A stretch of 64,000 nucleotides of DNA from Hymenochaete sp. R1 (GCA_019400425.1 JAFREE010000033.1:124001-188000), one strand, 5' to 3'; shown: positions 35,719 to 48,982, numbered from the stretch's first letter. Numbers and translations: made by a program. The notes: generated by a model not told the origin, from the letters alone.

Positions 35719-38284
35719 GGTGATTCAGAGGGCTCACGCTTCTATACGGTGAAGGGGACGAGAAAGAAAGGGCCTGCCTGAGGCACGGCAAGACGGAAGA
35801 GAGAAAGGGAATTGGGGAAAGAGAGGGAGGTGGGGAATCAGAACCGTATCTTTTCCTGAACTCAGAAGTCCCCGAGCCGTCGTCTTTTATGCCTCGCAAT
35901 GGATTCATAGCTCCGAGATCTACTAATCAGAAGTCCAAGTGCATTCGAGAACAGAAAAATCAACACGGACGAACGGACGGAGGCGGTTGGAACGGTTAGA
36001 AATGCGAAATATCGCCCGAGATTCAGCGGAGGTAAAGGGAACCTAAGAAATTGTGTTACGTAATCCAGATCAGGATTTAGACGTTAAGGAGTTTTCCGAG
36101 CTTCTCTCTCTCCTTTTCAAGCTGTGCTCCGATCATCCCCATCAACCCATCATTCTTCTAAAAAAGAGGCGTGCAAAACAAGCTGCAAAACCGCCACGGC
36201 AAGGAGAAAGTCTCGGAGAACGCATCAGACAGGGACTTGGTTGGATCCTCATCTTTTCTGATACATAGGCTTTTACAGTCGAAAACTCCGGGGAACGTTT
36301 GGAGGACTCATCTCCCTAATCTTGATCAGCCATGTTCAAGCCCTTTGTGAGGGACCGCGGAGAGCTCCAGATTCGCGAGGTACAAATCATCGCGCATCCT
36401 AGACCTATATCGTTCCGTGCTCCGCAAGCTATCAGACAACGAAAGACAAATGCATTCTAAAGATGAATTCTGATTCTGGCATTCGCTTTCTACTGTGAAT
36501 TTTGCGCGGTACGAACTCGCCTTGTGCTTGGGTTGGGCGTTCCGAGCTCCCGACTTCGTCATACTGCATCAAAACGATTCCACAGTACACGGCACGAGAC
36601 CATATAGTTCATGTTACGCGAACGGTCGAAAGCCAGGCGTCCACTGCTTCAAAATAGAGGCTGAATGGATCGAAATATTATGTAAGATCAGACGAAGACA
36701 AAAGGAAAATAAAATCTGGAGACGAACCGTAACGGCCCTAATTGGACATTATCGCCTTTCCTTTTCCCATCTCATCGACCAACCATCTCACCTCGCCGCA
36801 GATACATCGTTTCCTCACACCCATCGAGGTACTCAAAAACCCTTCTAGTAGCGACAGTGCCCCTGTACGAACGACCATCCTCCCAAGCCCATACTACGCG
36901 CACTCATCTCCGCAATCGACGGCGCGTCACAGCAAACGGAACAGGACGCCCAGGTCCGACATTCTTCGATCTCGATCCCGTTACGGTTGTTCTCAGAGAA
37001 CTTCCGGCCCCCGTTCTCGACCGTGTCCAACGTGGTGCAGACACGCGCGCGCACCAGGATTTCCCCGCTTTTGATTCAAGTGTAAGACAGGGGAGGAGGG
37101 GGGGCGATCTGGTCGATGAATCTGTGGGTTTTGATGAAGGGATGGAGGAAGCGACAGGAGACTTTGAATTATTTTCGACACTCGAGCGGGACAAGGACCA
37201 CAGGCACAGGGCGTACAACTTGTATTCTGGTCGAAAATTTCAATGTTGGGGTTGATAGAGGCTTGCGGATTGCTCCTTCGCGGTCGATTCTAAAGGTGCA
37301 CGTAAGTCGATGCTGACAACAACGTAGTATTGAGTCCCGACATCCAAAGCATCTTTGGAGGAAAGAAAGTTAGAGAACATGATACTATAAGAATGAGAGA
37401 CGCTGCGGCTCACTTAGATTAAGCTACCATGCATGCCGACATTCATCATCCCATACCGCCCTCCTCGCTTTCCTTTGTCCTTCGTAATCCTAACCGGGAA
37501 CACGACCAACCAACTATGTTCGCCTTCCTTACGATCGCTCGAAGCAGGACATCCGGCATGCCCGCACCTGCAGAATATTCTGCTCGCCCGTTGGGTACAC
37601 CCGTGGTGTACTGAAATAGGCCGCAGCGTACCATACCAGCGTTCGAAATTGTCGTGTCATTCACATAGTCCTTTTGATGAAGTTCGTAGTCCGGTCTCGA
37701 CCTTATCTGTGCTTGAGGCAAAGACATTGGTGCCCACGATGGAACGTCCGTATGTGGAAGAACTTCGACCATGACTCGTCGACTATCATTCAACCCGATG
37801 CCAGTGAGACCTCGACCATGATGCTATCATCCAATTGAAAGCTCCGCTCTGTATTCGCCGATGGTCAGACTTCGATGTACGTTGGCCAATGCAACAGCGA
37901 TGTGGAGAGATGGAAGTTGCAGACAACGTCGAACTAACTAACGCCCGCGGGCGACGCATAAACAGCACTAGCCGGCCTTATCTAGTTATCTCTCCTTCCC
38001 GTTTCCACTATGGCAATACCCATACCCGACCCGACACACACGCAGGCATTGCTCCCATTCAAAAGCTGCTTATCACCACCGCCGGCGGCTTTTCTATTTC
38101 ATATTTCAACTGGGCTGATAAACATGTCTACGTTCGTGTGCTACCCCAACGACGTCGCCGGCGCCTTACCAGACTGTCTTTCCACCTCGGCATCGAAATA
38201 TACGAGCTTCACCCTCTTGATTCTGTCACCGAAACGTCTTTGAGGGTGAAACCGGACTAGCTTGAGCTGTTATAAGCCAACACG
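35719..38284. other. Intergenic with one possible small plus-strand gene
   Basis: I recognise no family here. The best coding candidate is the plus frame 36857-37255. It has acidic text (DLVDESVGFDEGMEEATGDFELF) and a PVTVVLRELPAPVLDRV stretch, but a second plus frame is open over the same bases. Frames at 37433-37774 and 37835-38260 are weaker. The part next to 38285 is the permease promoter and leader. It may hold a species-specific small gene or decayed sequence. Confidence 0.25.
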
Positions 38285-40719
38285 ATGTCTTCTATGGATG
38301 GCGCAGAGAGAGGCACGGAAGTCACCTCTGACGAGGCTGAGCTGGCGAAGATGGGCTACAAGCAGGAGCTGAAGCGGGATTTGAGTCTTATGCAGGCGTG
38401 TTTCCCCCCCTTTTCCCCTCTAAGATCGAAAGCTGATTGGGTATACGGTCCACTCAAGAACTTTGGCGTATCATTCTCGATAATCAGTATTATGACGGGC
38501 GTGCCGTCGTTGTTCCTTTATGGCTTGGTAAGCTACTACTTATCTTGAACCGCCTTTCTATTTGTAAGTCTCTTATGCGCAAGGATAGACGACAGGTGGT
38601 CCAGCTGTCATGGTCTGGGGATGGGTCGTCGTTTCTGTTTTTACGTTGATTGTTGGCTTTGCCATGGGAGGTGAGCTTTTCCTACCCCCTCCGTCTAATT
38701 ATGATAAGATAAGCTGAAAATTTCGGCTTGCGTGCTTTGTACGACAGAGGTGTGTAGTGCACATCCAACTAGCGGGGGACCATATTTCTGGGCTGCGATG
38801 CTTTCAGAAGCAAAGGACGCGCCTTTCGCGTCCTGGATAACGGGCTGGTGCGTTCGATAATATCCTTTCTCATTGACATTGCAAATGGTATGTTAATTGA
38901 GTAACTCACAGGTTCAACCTACTCGGTCAAGTAGCGGTGACCACTGGAATCAGGTGCGTTTTTTCTTGTATTACAAGAGGCCGTTTTGTGAGAACAACCT
39001 GCTCTTTAGTTTCGCGTGTGCAAACTTTATTTCTACGCTCGCAACTTTTAATACGGGATTTACTCCGTCTGCTGGCACGACTATCGGCATATACGCCGGT
39101 GTGCTCGTAGCTCAAGGCAAGTTTTCTCCAATCAAGCCTATACGCCAGACAATGACCCAGTATCTACCCCCTTTCAGGTCTCATCAATCATTTTGGCGTC
39201 CACCTTTTAAAGTACATCAATAACATATCAATCTGGTGGCACGCCCTGGGCACTCTGGCGACAGTCATAGCGGTCCTTGCAGCAGCGCCAACGCATCAGT
39301 CTGCGAAGTGGGTGTTCACTCAGTTCATAGACGGTACAGGTGTTGCGCAGGCGGATGGATCTACCGTTGGATGGGCGACGAGGGCGAGTATGGGTTATGT
39401 GATCGTTATTGGGATCTTGATGCCTCAGTATTGTTTGACTGGGTTCGACGCTTCTGCGCATGTGAGTAGATTCTCTGAAACTCGATTATTGGTGAGGCTG
39501 ATACCTTGGTGGGATGAATAAGATGTCGGAGGAGACGCATAACGCAGCTATGGCTGGACCGCTCGGCATTGTCATTGCCATTGGCGTCAGTGCTGTCCTT
39601 GGGTGAGTTTAAATAATGTATTTGTATCCCATCTAGCGAAATTAATAAAGTTGCAATGATACCTTTAGGTGGTATCTCATTCTTGGAATGCTCTTTTCCA
39701 TTCAGGATTACGATGCGACTATCAATACTGATACGGGTGAGCCGGTGGCCCAAATATTCTTAGACACAGTTGGCGAGAAGGGCGCCATTGTCTTGATGAT
39801 CATCGTCATTGGATGCATGTTCATGTGCGGTAAGTCGTTTACTCACAATTTTTTCATGCTTCACCTTATCTAATTATTTTGTATCAGGGTACGTTTTCGT
39901 AATCTATAACACCGTTTCCTCGTAGCATGGTCACACCATTGACTCCCATGTCCGTCCTCAAATAGAGTGTTCTCCATCACCTCCAACTCTCGCATGATGT
40001 TCGCCTTCTCCCGAGACGGCGCTCTCCCCGGCCACCGCTTCTTCCACAAAGTCGACACAAGGCGTAAAAGCCCCGTACGCACCGTCTGGCTCGCATGCAC
40101 CCTCTCCTTCCTCCTCGGCTTGCCCTCCCTCGGCTCTTCCGTCGCCTTTAGCGCCGCCACGAGCATCGCGACGATCGGCCTGTATGTCTCGTATGCGATC
40201 CCGATCGCGCTGAGGGTGGTGTATAGGAGAAAGTTCGTGAAGGGTCCGTTCCATCTTGGGCGGTTGAGTGAGATCGTGTCGGGGACGGCGGTGGTGTGGA
40301 TTGGGTTTATCTCGATTGCACTTATACTGGTAAGCTTTCTTCGAGTTAGCTTATAAGCCAGAAATCTGACCACGTCGGGACACTACAGCCCGAGGAAAAC
40401 CCTGTCAATAGCCAAACGCTCAACTACGCAATCGTGGCCGTTGGGATCGTCCTTGCTTATTCCCTTACTTTCTGGGTGATCAGTGCCCGACATTGGTTCA
40501 CAGGTCCAATCAACCAAATCGCCGGTAAGATCAAATTGCTTGTCCGAATTCTATTTCTGATTGCTTCGGACTGACCACTCTGTTGATGTTATTATACCTC
40601 CTTCCTCCTTTTTCGATGCAGCTGAAGAGGCAGGGATTAACGTCGTGGAGCCAGGAGCGTTGGAAAAGTTTGAAGAAGACAGGAAAATAGCGGAGAAAAG
40701 TTCTCGTTCTTCCGAATGA
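38285..40719 (+). CDS. APC-superfamily amino-acid/GABA/choline-type permease
   Basis: The start MSSMDGAERGTEVTSDE at 38285 leads into LAKMGYKQELKRDLSL, the characteristic cytoplasmic N-terminus of fungal GABA/choline/amino-acid permeases (Uga4, Hnm1 and Bat1 relatives). Membrane text follows in order: NFGVSFSIISIMTGVPSLFLYGL, VMVWGWVVVSVFTLIVGFAMG, CSAHPTSGGPYFWAAML and WITGWFNLLGQVAVTTGI. Further on are MPQYCLTGFDASAHMSEET, SRMMFAFSRDGALPGHRFFH and LSFLLGLPSLGS. About twelve spans and 540 residues result, as expected for the family. More than ten short introns interrupt the gene. The stop follows SSRSSE at 40717-40719. The substrate cannot be decided from sequence. The protein acts at the plasma or vacuolar membrane. 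Confidence 0.88.
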
Positions 40720-40982
40720 TATACTGTTAGGAAAGTAGATTATTTAAGCCTCTTGAAGAGATTAGTGAGACCAGATTCATGTACTTGTAGAAAAGTATGG
40801 ATATAAAGATACAGAAAAAAAAACGAAATAGCACACATTGTGCCGTGATCCCAAATCAAAGACCTCAAAAAGCAAAAGCAAAAGTCGAGACGGCTCACTA
40901 AGAACCAATAGCACCACCACCAAACATCAAAAATACGGTCATCAATACAAAAGCACTTGATTGATTCAATGTCTCGAATTAA

Positions 40983-43247
40983 TCAATACGCATCCAAAGC
41001 GTTCTCCCTTTTCGGTCTAGTGCTCGGGATTGGCTTAGTCCCAGGCCTCGGCTTCGTTAGTCTCTTTCCTTTCACATTGCCTTTCGGCTTTGATGTTTTT
41101 TTGCCATTCCCGTTTCTGTCGTCGTCTTCCTTCCCTACAGCTTTCTTGCCAAAGAACTTGAGTGAGCGGCCGAATTCTTTCAAGAAATCCCCTATTCCAG
41201 GACGTGCGTAAGAAATAACATTTTCATCAAAGAGACGCATGGACATACAAAGGTTAAGAGACTCGAGGAGCGCCCCACCGAAGTGGCGGTCAACTTTGCC
41301 TTTTCGTTGTCGTCTGCGTTCTTTGTAGGGTGTGGCTGGGTATGCTAGGAGCATAGCGAGTGCAAATATAGACATCTTGTTGAAGAGATTTAATAAAAAT
41401 GGGATTGGGGGCAGAGAGTGAGAACAAAAAGGAAAGGTAGGGGCGTCGATTAGAAAGTGATGTGTTGAAGAATCAGAATAAGACTTGTTCGGGAGGAAGG
41501 GGAGGAGCTTACCTCGACGCATGTTGCCAAAGCGCATAGCCCGTCTGCGATGTTCGTTTCTGTCCAATATTGGGTTGCGTGAATCACTCGGCCTTCGAGC
41601 ATCGAGAACTAACATATCATATCATATCAGTTCAAAGTCGTGCGGGCCGTTTGAGAGTTCCCATGAAGAAATATTTGAGTTGCATTTAAAGACAAGGTGA
41701 GTCATTAAAGGGACAGGGACGTACTATGATTGATTGATAGAACAGAACCATGACGATAAGCTTGATACAAAGAAACTTCGCGAGCGGACGTTTCCCCTCG
41801 AGCCTATCTTTCACTGTCGCATAGAAGACGATGAGGCCGTAGATTGCTACGCTACATGATCGATTGAACGCGTTAAATAACTTTCAGTGAGGCGAGCGGG
41901 GGGAATGTGTAGCACGCACGACATGGTGATGAAGTCGAATACCGATAAATAGAGGTTCGCATACTCTGGATGGAAGAGCCCTTCGCTGACACAGAGGACG
42001 TGGTACGCTTGGCAGATCATTGCTACTATTGATATGACTGTGACCCGTTTCGAAGCATGATTGGTTGAGTTAAAGCTAGTACTCCGGAATCGAAAGGAGG
42101 ACGATGCGTACGAGGTCTGAAAATGGCGTATTGCAGGACAAGCCACTTGATCGTCGGTAAAAAGTAAGCCTAGAGGGATACAAAATGCTTCCATCAGCCT
42201 ACATCGAGCAAGAAGATCATATCTGAAAAGAAAGGAAAATCTTTCATGTCTACGTACCTTGCCAGGCCGGTACTTCCAACAACATAACTGAACTCATATT
42301 ATTCATGAAAAATCAGTTCGCATTCATTCAGTTGTAGCAGAAACATAAGCGCACCGGAATTGGAAAATACGGTTTTTCCTTTTCTTTGAACAGCTTGATT
42401 ATGGCCCTGTCTCTTTTCTTTCCCGAACGTGCATCGTTTGAGACGTATTCCATGATAAGGAAACTTTCGTGGATGCTCACAGTGAGAATTATGTATAATG
42501 CAATCAAATGCAGAAAAGGCTTACAGAAAAGCGCAGAGGGTTATGGACTAAATGTATGCGCGTTAGGAAAACGCATATCCACACAATCCACTGGCAAACA
42601 CTCGCTTACCTCGTATACTAGCCATTAAAATCAGCGTTGGCTAATACAACGAGGCATTGCAGATAAAAACGCACCGATTTGGCCCAACTCATAGTAAGTA
42701 TAGGTTCGAAAGAAACGGTAAGAGAAAAACGAAATTATGGCGAAGACGGGGGGCATATAAAGAATACGCAGTCTGTGGGTAACAGAGAAGGAAGAGGTCA
42801 AATTTCGTTGAATTCTAACCTATAGGTTCTAAGCGGCGTCAGAGAAATTGCACGTACATCTGTCTTTGCTCTCTGTAATTGGAATAGTTCCTGATAACGG
42901 CAGGTGAGCAGAAAAGGTCAGAAGGTGTATTAAAACGACTCACGCGCAGTGTAGTGAGACTGAAACGATTGATATGAGCACGGTCTGGGAGGGTCACGAT
43001 CGTAAGCACAAGAGTAGCAGCATTAACATCAAATAGAGACTTCAACTCGAGCGTGCTTAGGATCGATAACGTCGTACGGTACCGAGCAAAACAGACAGAA
43101 CAAGAATAAATGTAGCAGACATACGAGTATCGTAAAACCGCCAGCTATGACCCATCCAATCCTATGGTGGTCCCAGTTGATATTTGTCCCGTCCCAAAAC
43201 GAGCTCTGATCCTGCTCTTGGGCATTATCTGAGGGGCATGTCTTCAT
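40983..43247 (-). CDS. DUF300/TMEM184-family membrane protein, copy 1
   Basis: The start MKTCPSDNAQEQDQSSFWDG at 43247 is followed by NWDHHRIGWVIAGGFTILV (first helix) and many small exons across 41340-43130. The last exons contain VISYARPGIGDFLKEFGRSLKFF, like the corresponding part of copy 2, and a Lys/Arg/Pro-rich tail ending in ALDAY at 40983. DUF300 proteins (Ost-alpha/TMEM184) have seven helices and are proposed organic-solute or vacuolar/endosomal membrane proteins. The N-terminal motif SSFW..NINWDHHRIGWVI.GG is shared almost word for word with the divergent plus-strand gene at 44529. Hence the two are paralogues. Internal small-exon boundaries were not all resolved. I saw no obvious break. 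Confidence 0.75.
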
Positions 43248-44528
43248 GCTTGCGGCGCAAAGTAAGCGCCTTCGGTCCCTTCGTGCCGACCAAAAGTAAC
43301 CGCCCAATCACCTCCAACCAGCTTTGGTTTCGCGGAATCTGCGCCTCCTTCGGATTGTGCTTTCTTGGTGGGCAGGCAGGTCGACTTTCGGGAGCCAAGA
43401 TGAAGGTAATGCGCCAAGAAAAGCTTTGGACTAGGGGAGAGCAAAACATGAATCAGATAGACGAGGGTGCAGGCGCAAAGCAGGTTGTCCTGTCTCCTGT
43501 TCTAGTGTTTGAAGCGTTAGACGAGCCAAGCGCAAACCTAGGAATACGCGACATGCTCATAACTTCCAGTGAATCTGACATGTACCTTCCATGAAGGTGC
43601 AGAAAATGTCTGATCCGCCGTAGGAAGTACTCCTCCATAAACGAGAGAACGGTCAAGGATTCCAGACAGTATGAGTCACGGAAGCTCAAAAATTCTATTT
43701 CAAGGTACGATTTCTTCTGCTTTCACACTGGTGGTACTGATGCCGTGTTGCGTGCAGGTCTTGCAGCAATGAAGCAGCCGCTGTACGATATGACATGATT
43801 ACTTTCTTTTTCTAGCAATTGGAGGTCAGACAATTAATATTCATACGGATATCGAGAAGCGCTGTTCAGTACTTACTTACAAAGTCTGCGAGATACGCAG
43901 CCTACGTCGGCATCAAGTGTGAAGGAAGTGTTTGTGCAGGTCGTAGGCGACGGCGACGGTGAACAAGCGCATCAGATTACTCACGCCGCGACCGACCCGA
44001 CTACTCTCAGCCCAGCCTCCCAGCCCCTCGCACACAACGGCAACATCTCTTTCTTCCTCTCCTCACATTCTCTCATCCCATCCACGACGCTCACAAGCAT
44101 CTGTACATTCTAGACGGACGCATCTTCGTCGACAAGGACGTATTGTCGCATCAAGAAGGATCCACAGCCTCCTTCCATCTCCATTTCTTCTCTGGAACAA
44201 AAACATAATACCCACGGCATAGCCCTGCCTCTCCCCCCGTTTGTCTCGTCCGCAGCGGCACACGATATCTTCAACTTTTTGCAAGGCACTGCGAAGACGC
44301 TTTTCAGCCGCCAACAGCAGCTCGTAGCTGCTCTTTGTACTGCTTTCTGTGAACTCTGGGGCTCAAAAGATCTTGCGCTGTCAGCAGCTCCTGAGTGTGC
44401 GCGTGTCCTCGTCCACCTTGCCACACCACTCCCTTTCCGAGCAACTCCATCGTGTCTCAAGGCCTCATCCGAACGCTTACAATCGATAAACAAGCCCACA
44501 AACGCCTCTTATCGCAAAGAAGTCTGAC
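43248..44528. other. Spacer between divergent DUF300 paralogues, coding-like patches
   Basis: Several frames are open at 43920-44530. One plus frame reads HKHLYILDGRIFVDKDVL near 44085-44145. Another gives IFNFLQGTAKTLFSRQQQ near 44260-44320. I could not join these into a gene or recognise a family. The spacer may hold a short gene, a remnant, or only the two promoters. Confidence 0.3.
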
Positions 44529-47072
44529 ATGGGGACATGTAGTGAAGATAACACCGCAGAGGTGGACCAGTCGAGCTTCTGGTCGAGTGGAAACATGAAT
44601 TGGGATGCTCATCGAATAGGTGCGTGTGTTTCGTTGTGCATGAAAGGAGGATGATGGGTTGACAGACCAGCAGGCTGGGCAATTTCTGGCGGATGCGCAG
44701 CGTTGGTGAGTCCTTATACCTTATATCTCAAATTTTATGAGACCTGCACGGTGGAAGGCCAAGATTAGCTGGGTTTGAGATCGAGCATGCTACCCTGATG
44801 AACGTGCCTTTTGCCACGCCTTCCAAGAGAAACCATTTCTGGCAATGGTGTACTTCTTTTTTCAAAGCTTCGACTATTTCGACCGTTTGTTGCAATGATG
44901 CTCACTTATGTTTGCAGACCGTTCTCATCACCATATTCTCCGTTCTAAGACATTGTCGGTAAGCAAGTCACGCTCGTATTATGTACCTCCTCGCTCATAG
45001 TATTTCATCCAGAAATTACACCAACCGAGCGGAGCAAAGACAAATGTAAGTTGTGCTAGTTAAAACAAAAACGTTAATATTCGTACTCAAATCTCGTGAA
45101 GCATCCGTATATTGTACATGCCACCCGTCTTTGCCGTCATTTCTTTCTTCTCCTACCGTTATTTCCGGAGCTACACCTATTACGAGCTCATCGAAGTCAG
45201 TAAGTGTATTCCCTTGACAATGGTGTTATTCCAGACAGATATTTAACTCGTCTACTTAGTCTACGAAGTACGTTGTGAACTCTATCTAATGCAACGATCA
45301 CTCACCGCGGGTCGCAGGCCATAACGATTTCAGCATTCATGTGCGATTTTTTTTCAGTTTTAATGTTCTTCTCGTCATGATAGCTAATGCACATTCAGGC
45401 TACTCTTGATCGAGTACGTTGCCTCCACCGCATCCGATCACTCTGCGAGAGGGGCACTCGAACGAAAGGACAAGATGCGTCTCCCAATTCCCGTGCGCCC
45501 CTTTTAATCTACCCGATATTGCCATTCTCAATTTCATGCGATAGTTTTGCTGCTGGAGGTTCCGACCAACGAAGGTGCGAGATTGCATTCAGGAAACGCA
45601 CATTTGATTAATTACTCTGAAATAGGCTTATTTCATGTACACTCTGAAGGTGAAATCTCACTTGCCATCTTTATATGACACGTACTAATACCTACGATAG
45701 TGGTCTGTAATGCAATACGTTATAATCCGACCGCGTAAGTCATCTGAATTGTTTTCTTGTGCCGAATTTGCTTGTGAACTGATTTCGCTCAGTCGTGTCT
45801 ATCGTCGGGATTGTTTGCCAGGCTTTAAACGTCCTCTGCGAAAACGATGGATTGAGCCATTTCGACCACGCCTACGTCTATCTCAGCATCGTCGACTTCA
45901 TCAGCATTTCGTGCGTTTTTCTTGTCCTAGTCAGAGCATCTCGTTAATCTAGTTTAATTTTAGGATTGCGCTTTATGGTCTCCTGATGTTTTATGACCTT
46001 ACAAAAGAAGAGCTCAAAGAGAAGAAGCCCCTTGGGAAGTTCTTGTGCATCAAGCTCATTGTCTTCTTCACCTTCTATCAGGCCTTCGTGGTAAGCAGTA
46101 GCATGTTTTTGCTTTGGTGTCTATTTTCTAATGTTCGGAACTCAGTTTTCTGCTCTTCAAGGACGCGTTATTCATGGTAAGATCAGTTCAGGTGTTATAC
46201 GAAAGTATTCCTGACCAAATTCACAGCTACGCAGTATTGGACGGAAACGAACATTGCTGATGGCCTCAACGCATTGTGCATTTGCATTGAAGTAAGGAGG
46301 CTCACGTATCGAAACGACTTACCTGCTTACCATCAACCTTTAGATGGTCTTCTTCGCTATTGCGATGATCTTCTGTTACTCCTCAAAGCCGTATGTAATA
46401 CCGGGCAAAAAATCTAATATTGGCGGTCCTCTACTAGACAGTATCAATTTCTGTAAGTCCATGTTTCCCCTACTTCATCTCCAATATAACTCACTCTTCT
46501 CGTCCACAGCCGACTTCTTCGCAGAAATGTTCGGTTCGCTCAAATTTTTCGTCGACTATATTCGCGGGAAACCAAATACGCACACCCCGAAGCGTTCTAA
46601 GGCCGACTTTGGAGAAGCCTTCGGGGTCGAGAACACACCTTTGCACCCTACCTCTAACAAGGGCCTCGCTAACTCCTCTGGTTTTGCCAACCCTGCGTAT
46701 GCTAGAGGCAACGTCAGCGCGGACATGCGGAACTACAACTTCACTAATGGCGGATACGACCAGCTGAACGAAGCGGCGGACCCGGGACGTGCAGGCGGAG
46801 CTGGTAGAGGGGCAAGAGGTGGGAGTGTAGGAGGTGGTGGACCAGCATATGGTCGAGGTGGTGGTGGATTAGGTTACGGGAGAGGCAGTATGGACACATA
46901 CGGGGAGAGCGTGGGGCTGACAACATTCCCGCCTACGATGCACACCAGCTCTGAGGACCTGAGAACGATGTCGCCGTCGACGGTAGTGCGGGGGTCGGTG
47001 GACACGGCTGACGTTGGGGCCTCGTATCCACAACCGTTGTACCCAAATCCATATGATCGGAGGCCATATTGA
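44529..47072 (+). CDS. DUF300/TMEM184-family membrane protein, copy 2
   Basis: The start MGTCSEDNTAEVDQSSFW at 44529 leads to NMNWDAHRIGWAISGG, the first helix, then short exons. These include YTNRAEQRQIIRILYMPPVFA and SFFSYRYFRSYTYYELIEV, the conserved DUF300 core. WSVMQYVIIRPLVSIV, HFDHAYVYLSIVDFISISIALYG and KEKKPLGKFLCIKLIVFFTFYQAF follow. The last membrane exon (46344) reads MVFFAIAMIFCYSSKPYV. The C-terminal tail is Gly/Asn-rich (GGAGRGARGGSVGGGG-like, about 46795-46885) and ends YDRRPY at 47072. Seven spans are predicted. Relatives are proposed solute transporters or vacuolar membrane organisers. It is well preserved and clearly homologous to the minus-strand neighbour. Confidence 0.85.
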
Positions 47073-47595
47073 TTCTTTTTTGACATGGCTTCCGATATAT
47101 CTATATTAACTATTGGCCTTCGGAAATGGACTTTGTATATTTTTTTGTCTCTTTTCAATCTTCTTGGATCTATTTTGGTGTCAGACAATTTACTTCAACT
47201 TTCTCTTCCTTCTTCCAATGAGTCCCTCTCCACCATAACGTCCTTTTCTGTCTTTCTTGCGTACACCCTCCCACACCCTCCTTGTTAGTAAAACTAGCTC
47301 CTTGCCCCTTACATTTGCTACATCCCCCATCAAAGCTCACTCAAGCAGTGTTGTGAAATAGTTCTGACTGCTTGATCGTTCAATGTAATTCGGCGACGAT
47401 ACCATTATAAGTTGGTCAATTGACGGAAGTACTTTCATCGACAAGTCTGGCGGTTGGTTGAGTTGAAGAATCCACGTCGATTGACAGATAAAACCTTTCA
47501 GTCGTTACTCTCCTTTATAATCATGCGCTCAAAGGACAATGCTACTATTACAACAATTAAACTTACTTCAAGATCCGAAACACGACATCCTTTCA
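47073..47595. other. Convergent 3' flanks
   Basis: T-rich 3' sequence of the DUF300 gene followed by the downstream flank of the minus-strand gene. No feature is visible. Confidence 0.5.
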
Positions 47596-48339
47596 TCACC
47601 AATCAAAGCAATTGTAGGGTCTAATGACCGCATAACACCCATCTTCCCTATACCTCTTCGTCGCGTCCTCAGACACACCTACGATCTCCCTCTCAAGCAA
47701 AAACGGATCCCTACAACTCAAGAACGCCATATCATCAAGCTCAGCAACCGCATCAAACACCCAAACGCGGCTGTTGAACACGCTCCGATGAGCATCAGCA
47801 CGAACGGGAACTTTCTCGAGGATCTGGTGAATCTCCGATGCGACTTCCGTTAGATCTCCGAGGTTGGATATGTTCGAGAGGCGGGCACAGAGGGTTAGGC
47901 GCGACTGGAGGGCTAAAGACGCGGGGGTGGAAGACTCGAAGGTCCAACGGCCGCTGGCGTTTGAGACGTGCCAGATGGGTCCGTCGAGGTCAGGGGTAAG
48001 GGGGAGGAAGAAGGCGTAGGACCAGGAGCCGTTTTCGATACTGCGGTGAAGTAGTACGATGTAAAGGACGCCGGGCTCGATGTCGAGCTCTGTACCGGAA
48101 CGTTTGGTAAACATAGAAGTCTTGGACCCACCGGAGGTTGGGGGTAGGGAGGAACCGGACTCGGAGGGTGCTCTGGTATGAAACGTTGTGAGTTGTAAGC
48201 GAACGTTGATTGTAACGAGGATAACGAAGACTGTAGCGATATTTGTAGGACGAATGGTGAGTGATTCAAAGGGATGAGTCAGTGAATCCAAGGATGGCAG
48301 GGTGTGGCTGTAGCAATTTGTTAGTTTCTTTCCCTCCAC
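47596..48339 (-). CDS. Unknown tryptophan-rich family protein, member 1
   Basis: A single-exon frame of 247 residues. The first 65 residues may be leader or partly noncoding (NIATVFVILVTINVRLQL is hydrophobic, a possible anchor). The core reads LYIVLLHRSIENGSWSYAFF, then GPIWHVSNASGRWTFES. ARLSNISNLGDLTEVASEIHQIL, VFNSRVWVFDAVAEL and FLSCRDPFLLERE follow. This pattern (W in strand 1, IWHV/RWTF pair, alpha segment before a VWVFDA motif) is the same as in the gene at 50185. I know similar unnamed proteins in Agaricomycetes but cannot give a function. Start choice is uncertain. Confidence 0.62.
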   Translation of the reverse strand: MEGKKLTNCYSHTLPSLDSLTHPFESLTIRPTNIATVFVILVTINVRLQLTTFHTRAPSESGSSLPPTSGGSKTSMFTKRSGTELDIEPGVLYIVLLHRSIENGSWSYAFFLPLTPDLDGPIWHVSNASGRWTFESSTPASLALQSRLTLCARLSNISNLGDLTEVASEIHQILEKVPVRADAHRSVFNSRVWVFDAVAELDDMAFLSCRDPFLLEREIVGVSEDATKRYREDGCYAVIRPYNCFDW

Positions 48340-48947
48340 GCCCTTTCGTCGAGAAGGCGTAGTTAATGTAAAGAAAGGGCTTGTTCGTTAGAGCATCTCA
48401 GGGAAAGGGCAAAACACGCTCGAAATAATCCTCAGATATAGATTTAGAAATGTAGCCACATTGTGATTGGAAAGCCACCTACAAGCCGATGTCCAGTAGA
48501 CAGATACAGGACCTGATATCTTGTGTCAGCCACATTTTCGGTGTCTCTGGTACACACGGGAATTTGTATTGATGTTAATCGAGCTTATAAGATAGGCGAA
48601 ATTAAAAGGAAGGTTTTTGAAGTCGAAGGCTCGAGGTTGTGTCGCTTGACTTCTTTGTTCAAGTTAGAGACAAAGGGCGTCAAAATTGCACTCTGCCTAA
48701 GTGACCTGCTGAAAGGGAGAGTTCCTTTTGAGATTCAAAACAATAATACGCTTTGTTAGAGTAGCATTGAGCTTCGTTTGCTGTGCTTTGTTTCGTGTGT
48801 AAAGTGAAAGGGGGTTATTAAAGCGAGTACGAGAGAGTGAGTCCAAATTGAATCTGTTACGTAATCAATTATCTTCTCACGATCAACCATAAAATGAAAC
48901 CGGCGACCCTCGCTCTTATTCGTGCTCACTGTTCAGGCCATTGAAGC
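48340..48947. other. Intergenic between member 1 and the MITE
   Basis: No supported gene. The open frame 48523-48759 lacks any family resemblance. Confidence 0.4.
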
Positions 48948-48949
48948 TA

Positions 48950-48982
48950 AGGTGCAAGACACAACAAGTGTGCAGACCCCCT
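48950..48982 (+). repeat. Left terminal inverted repeat of MITE
   Basis: 33 bp, perfect match to the reverse complement of 49426-49458. Confidence 0.93.

Noticed and set aside
36904..37218. Minus-strand Ser/Arg-rich frame
   Set aside because: It mirrors the plus frame 36857-37255, and its composition is typical of an antisense shadow.
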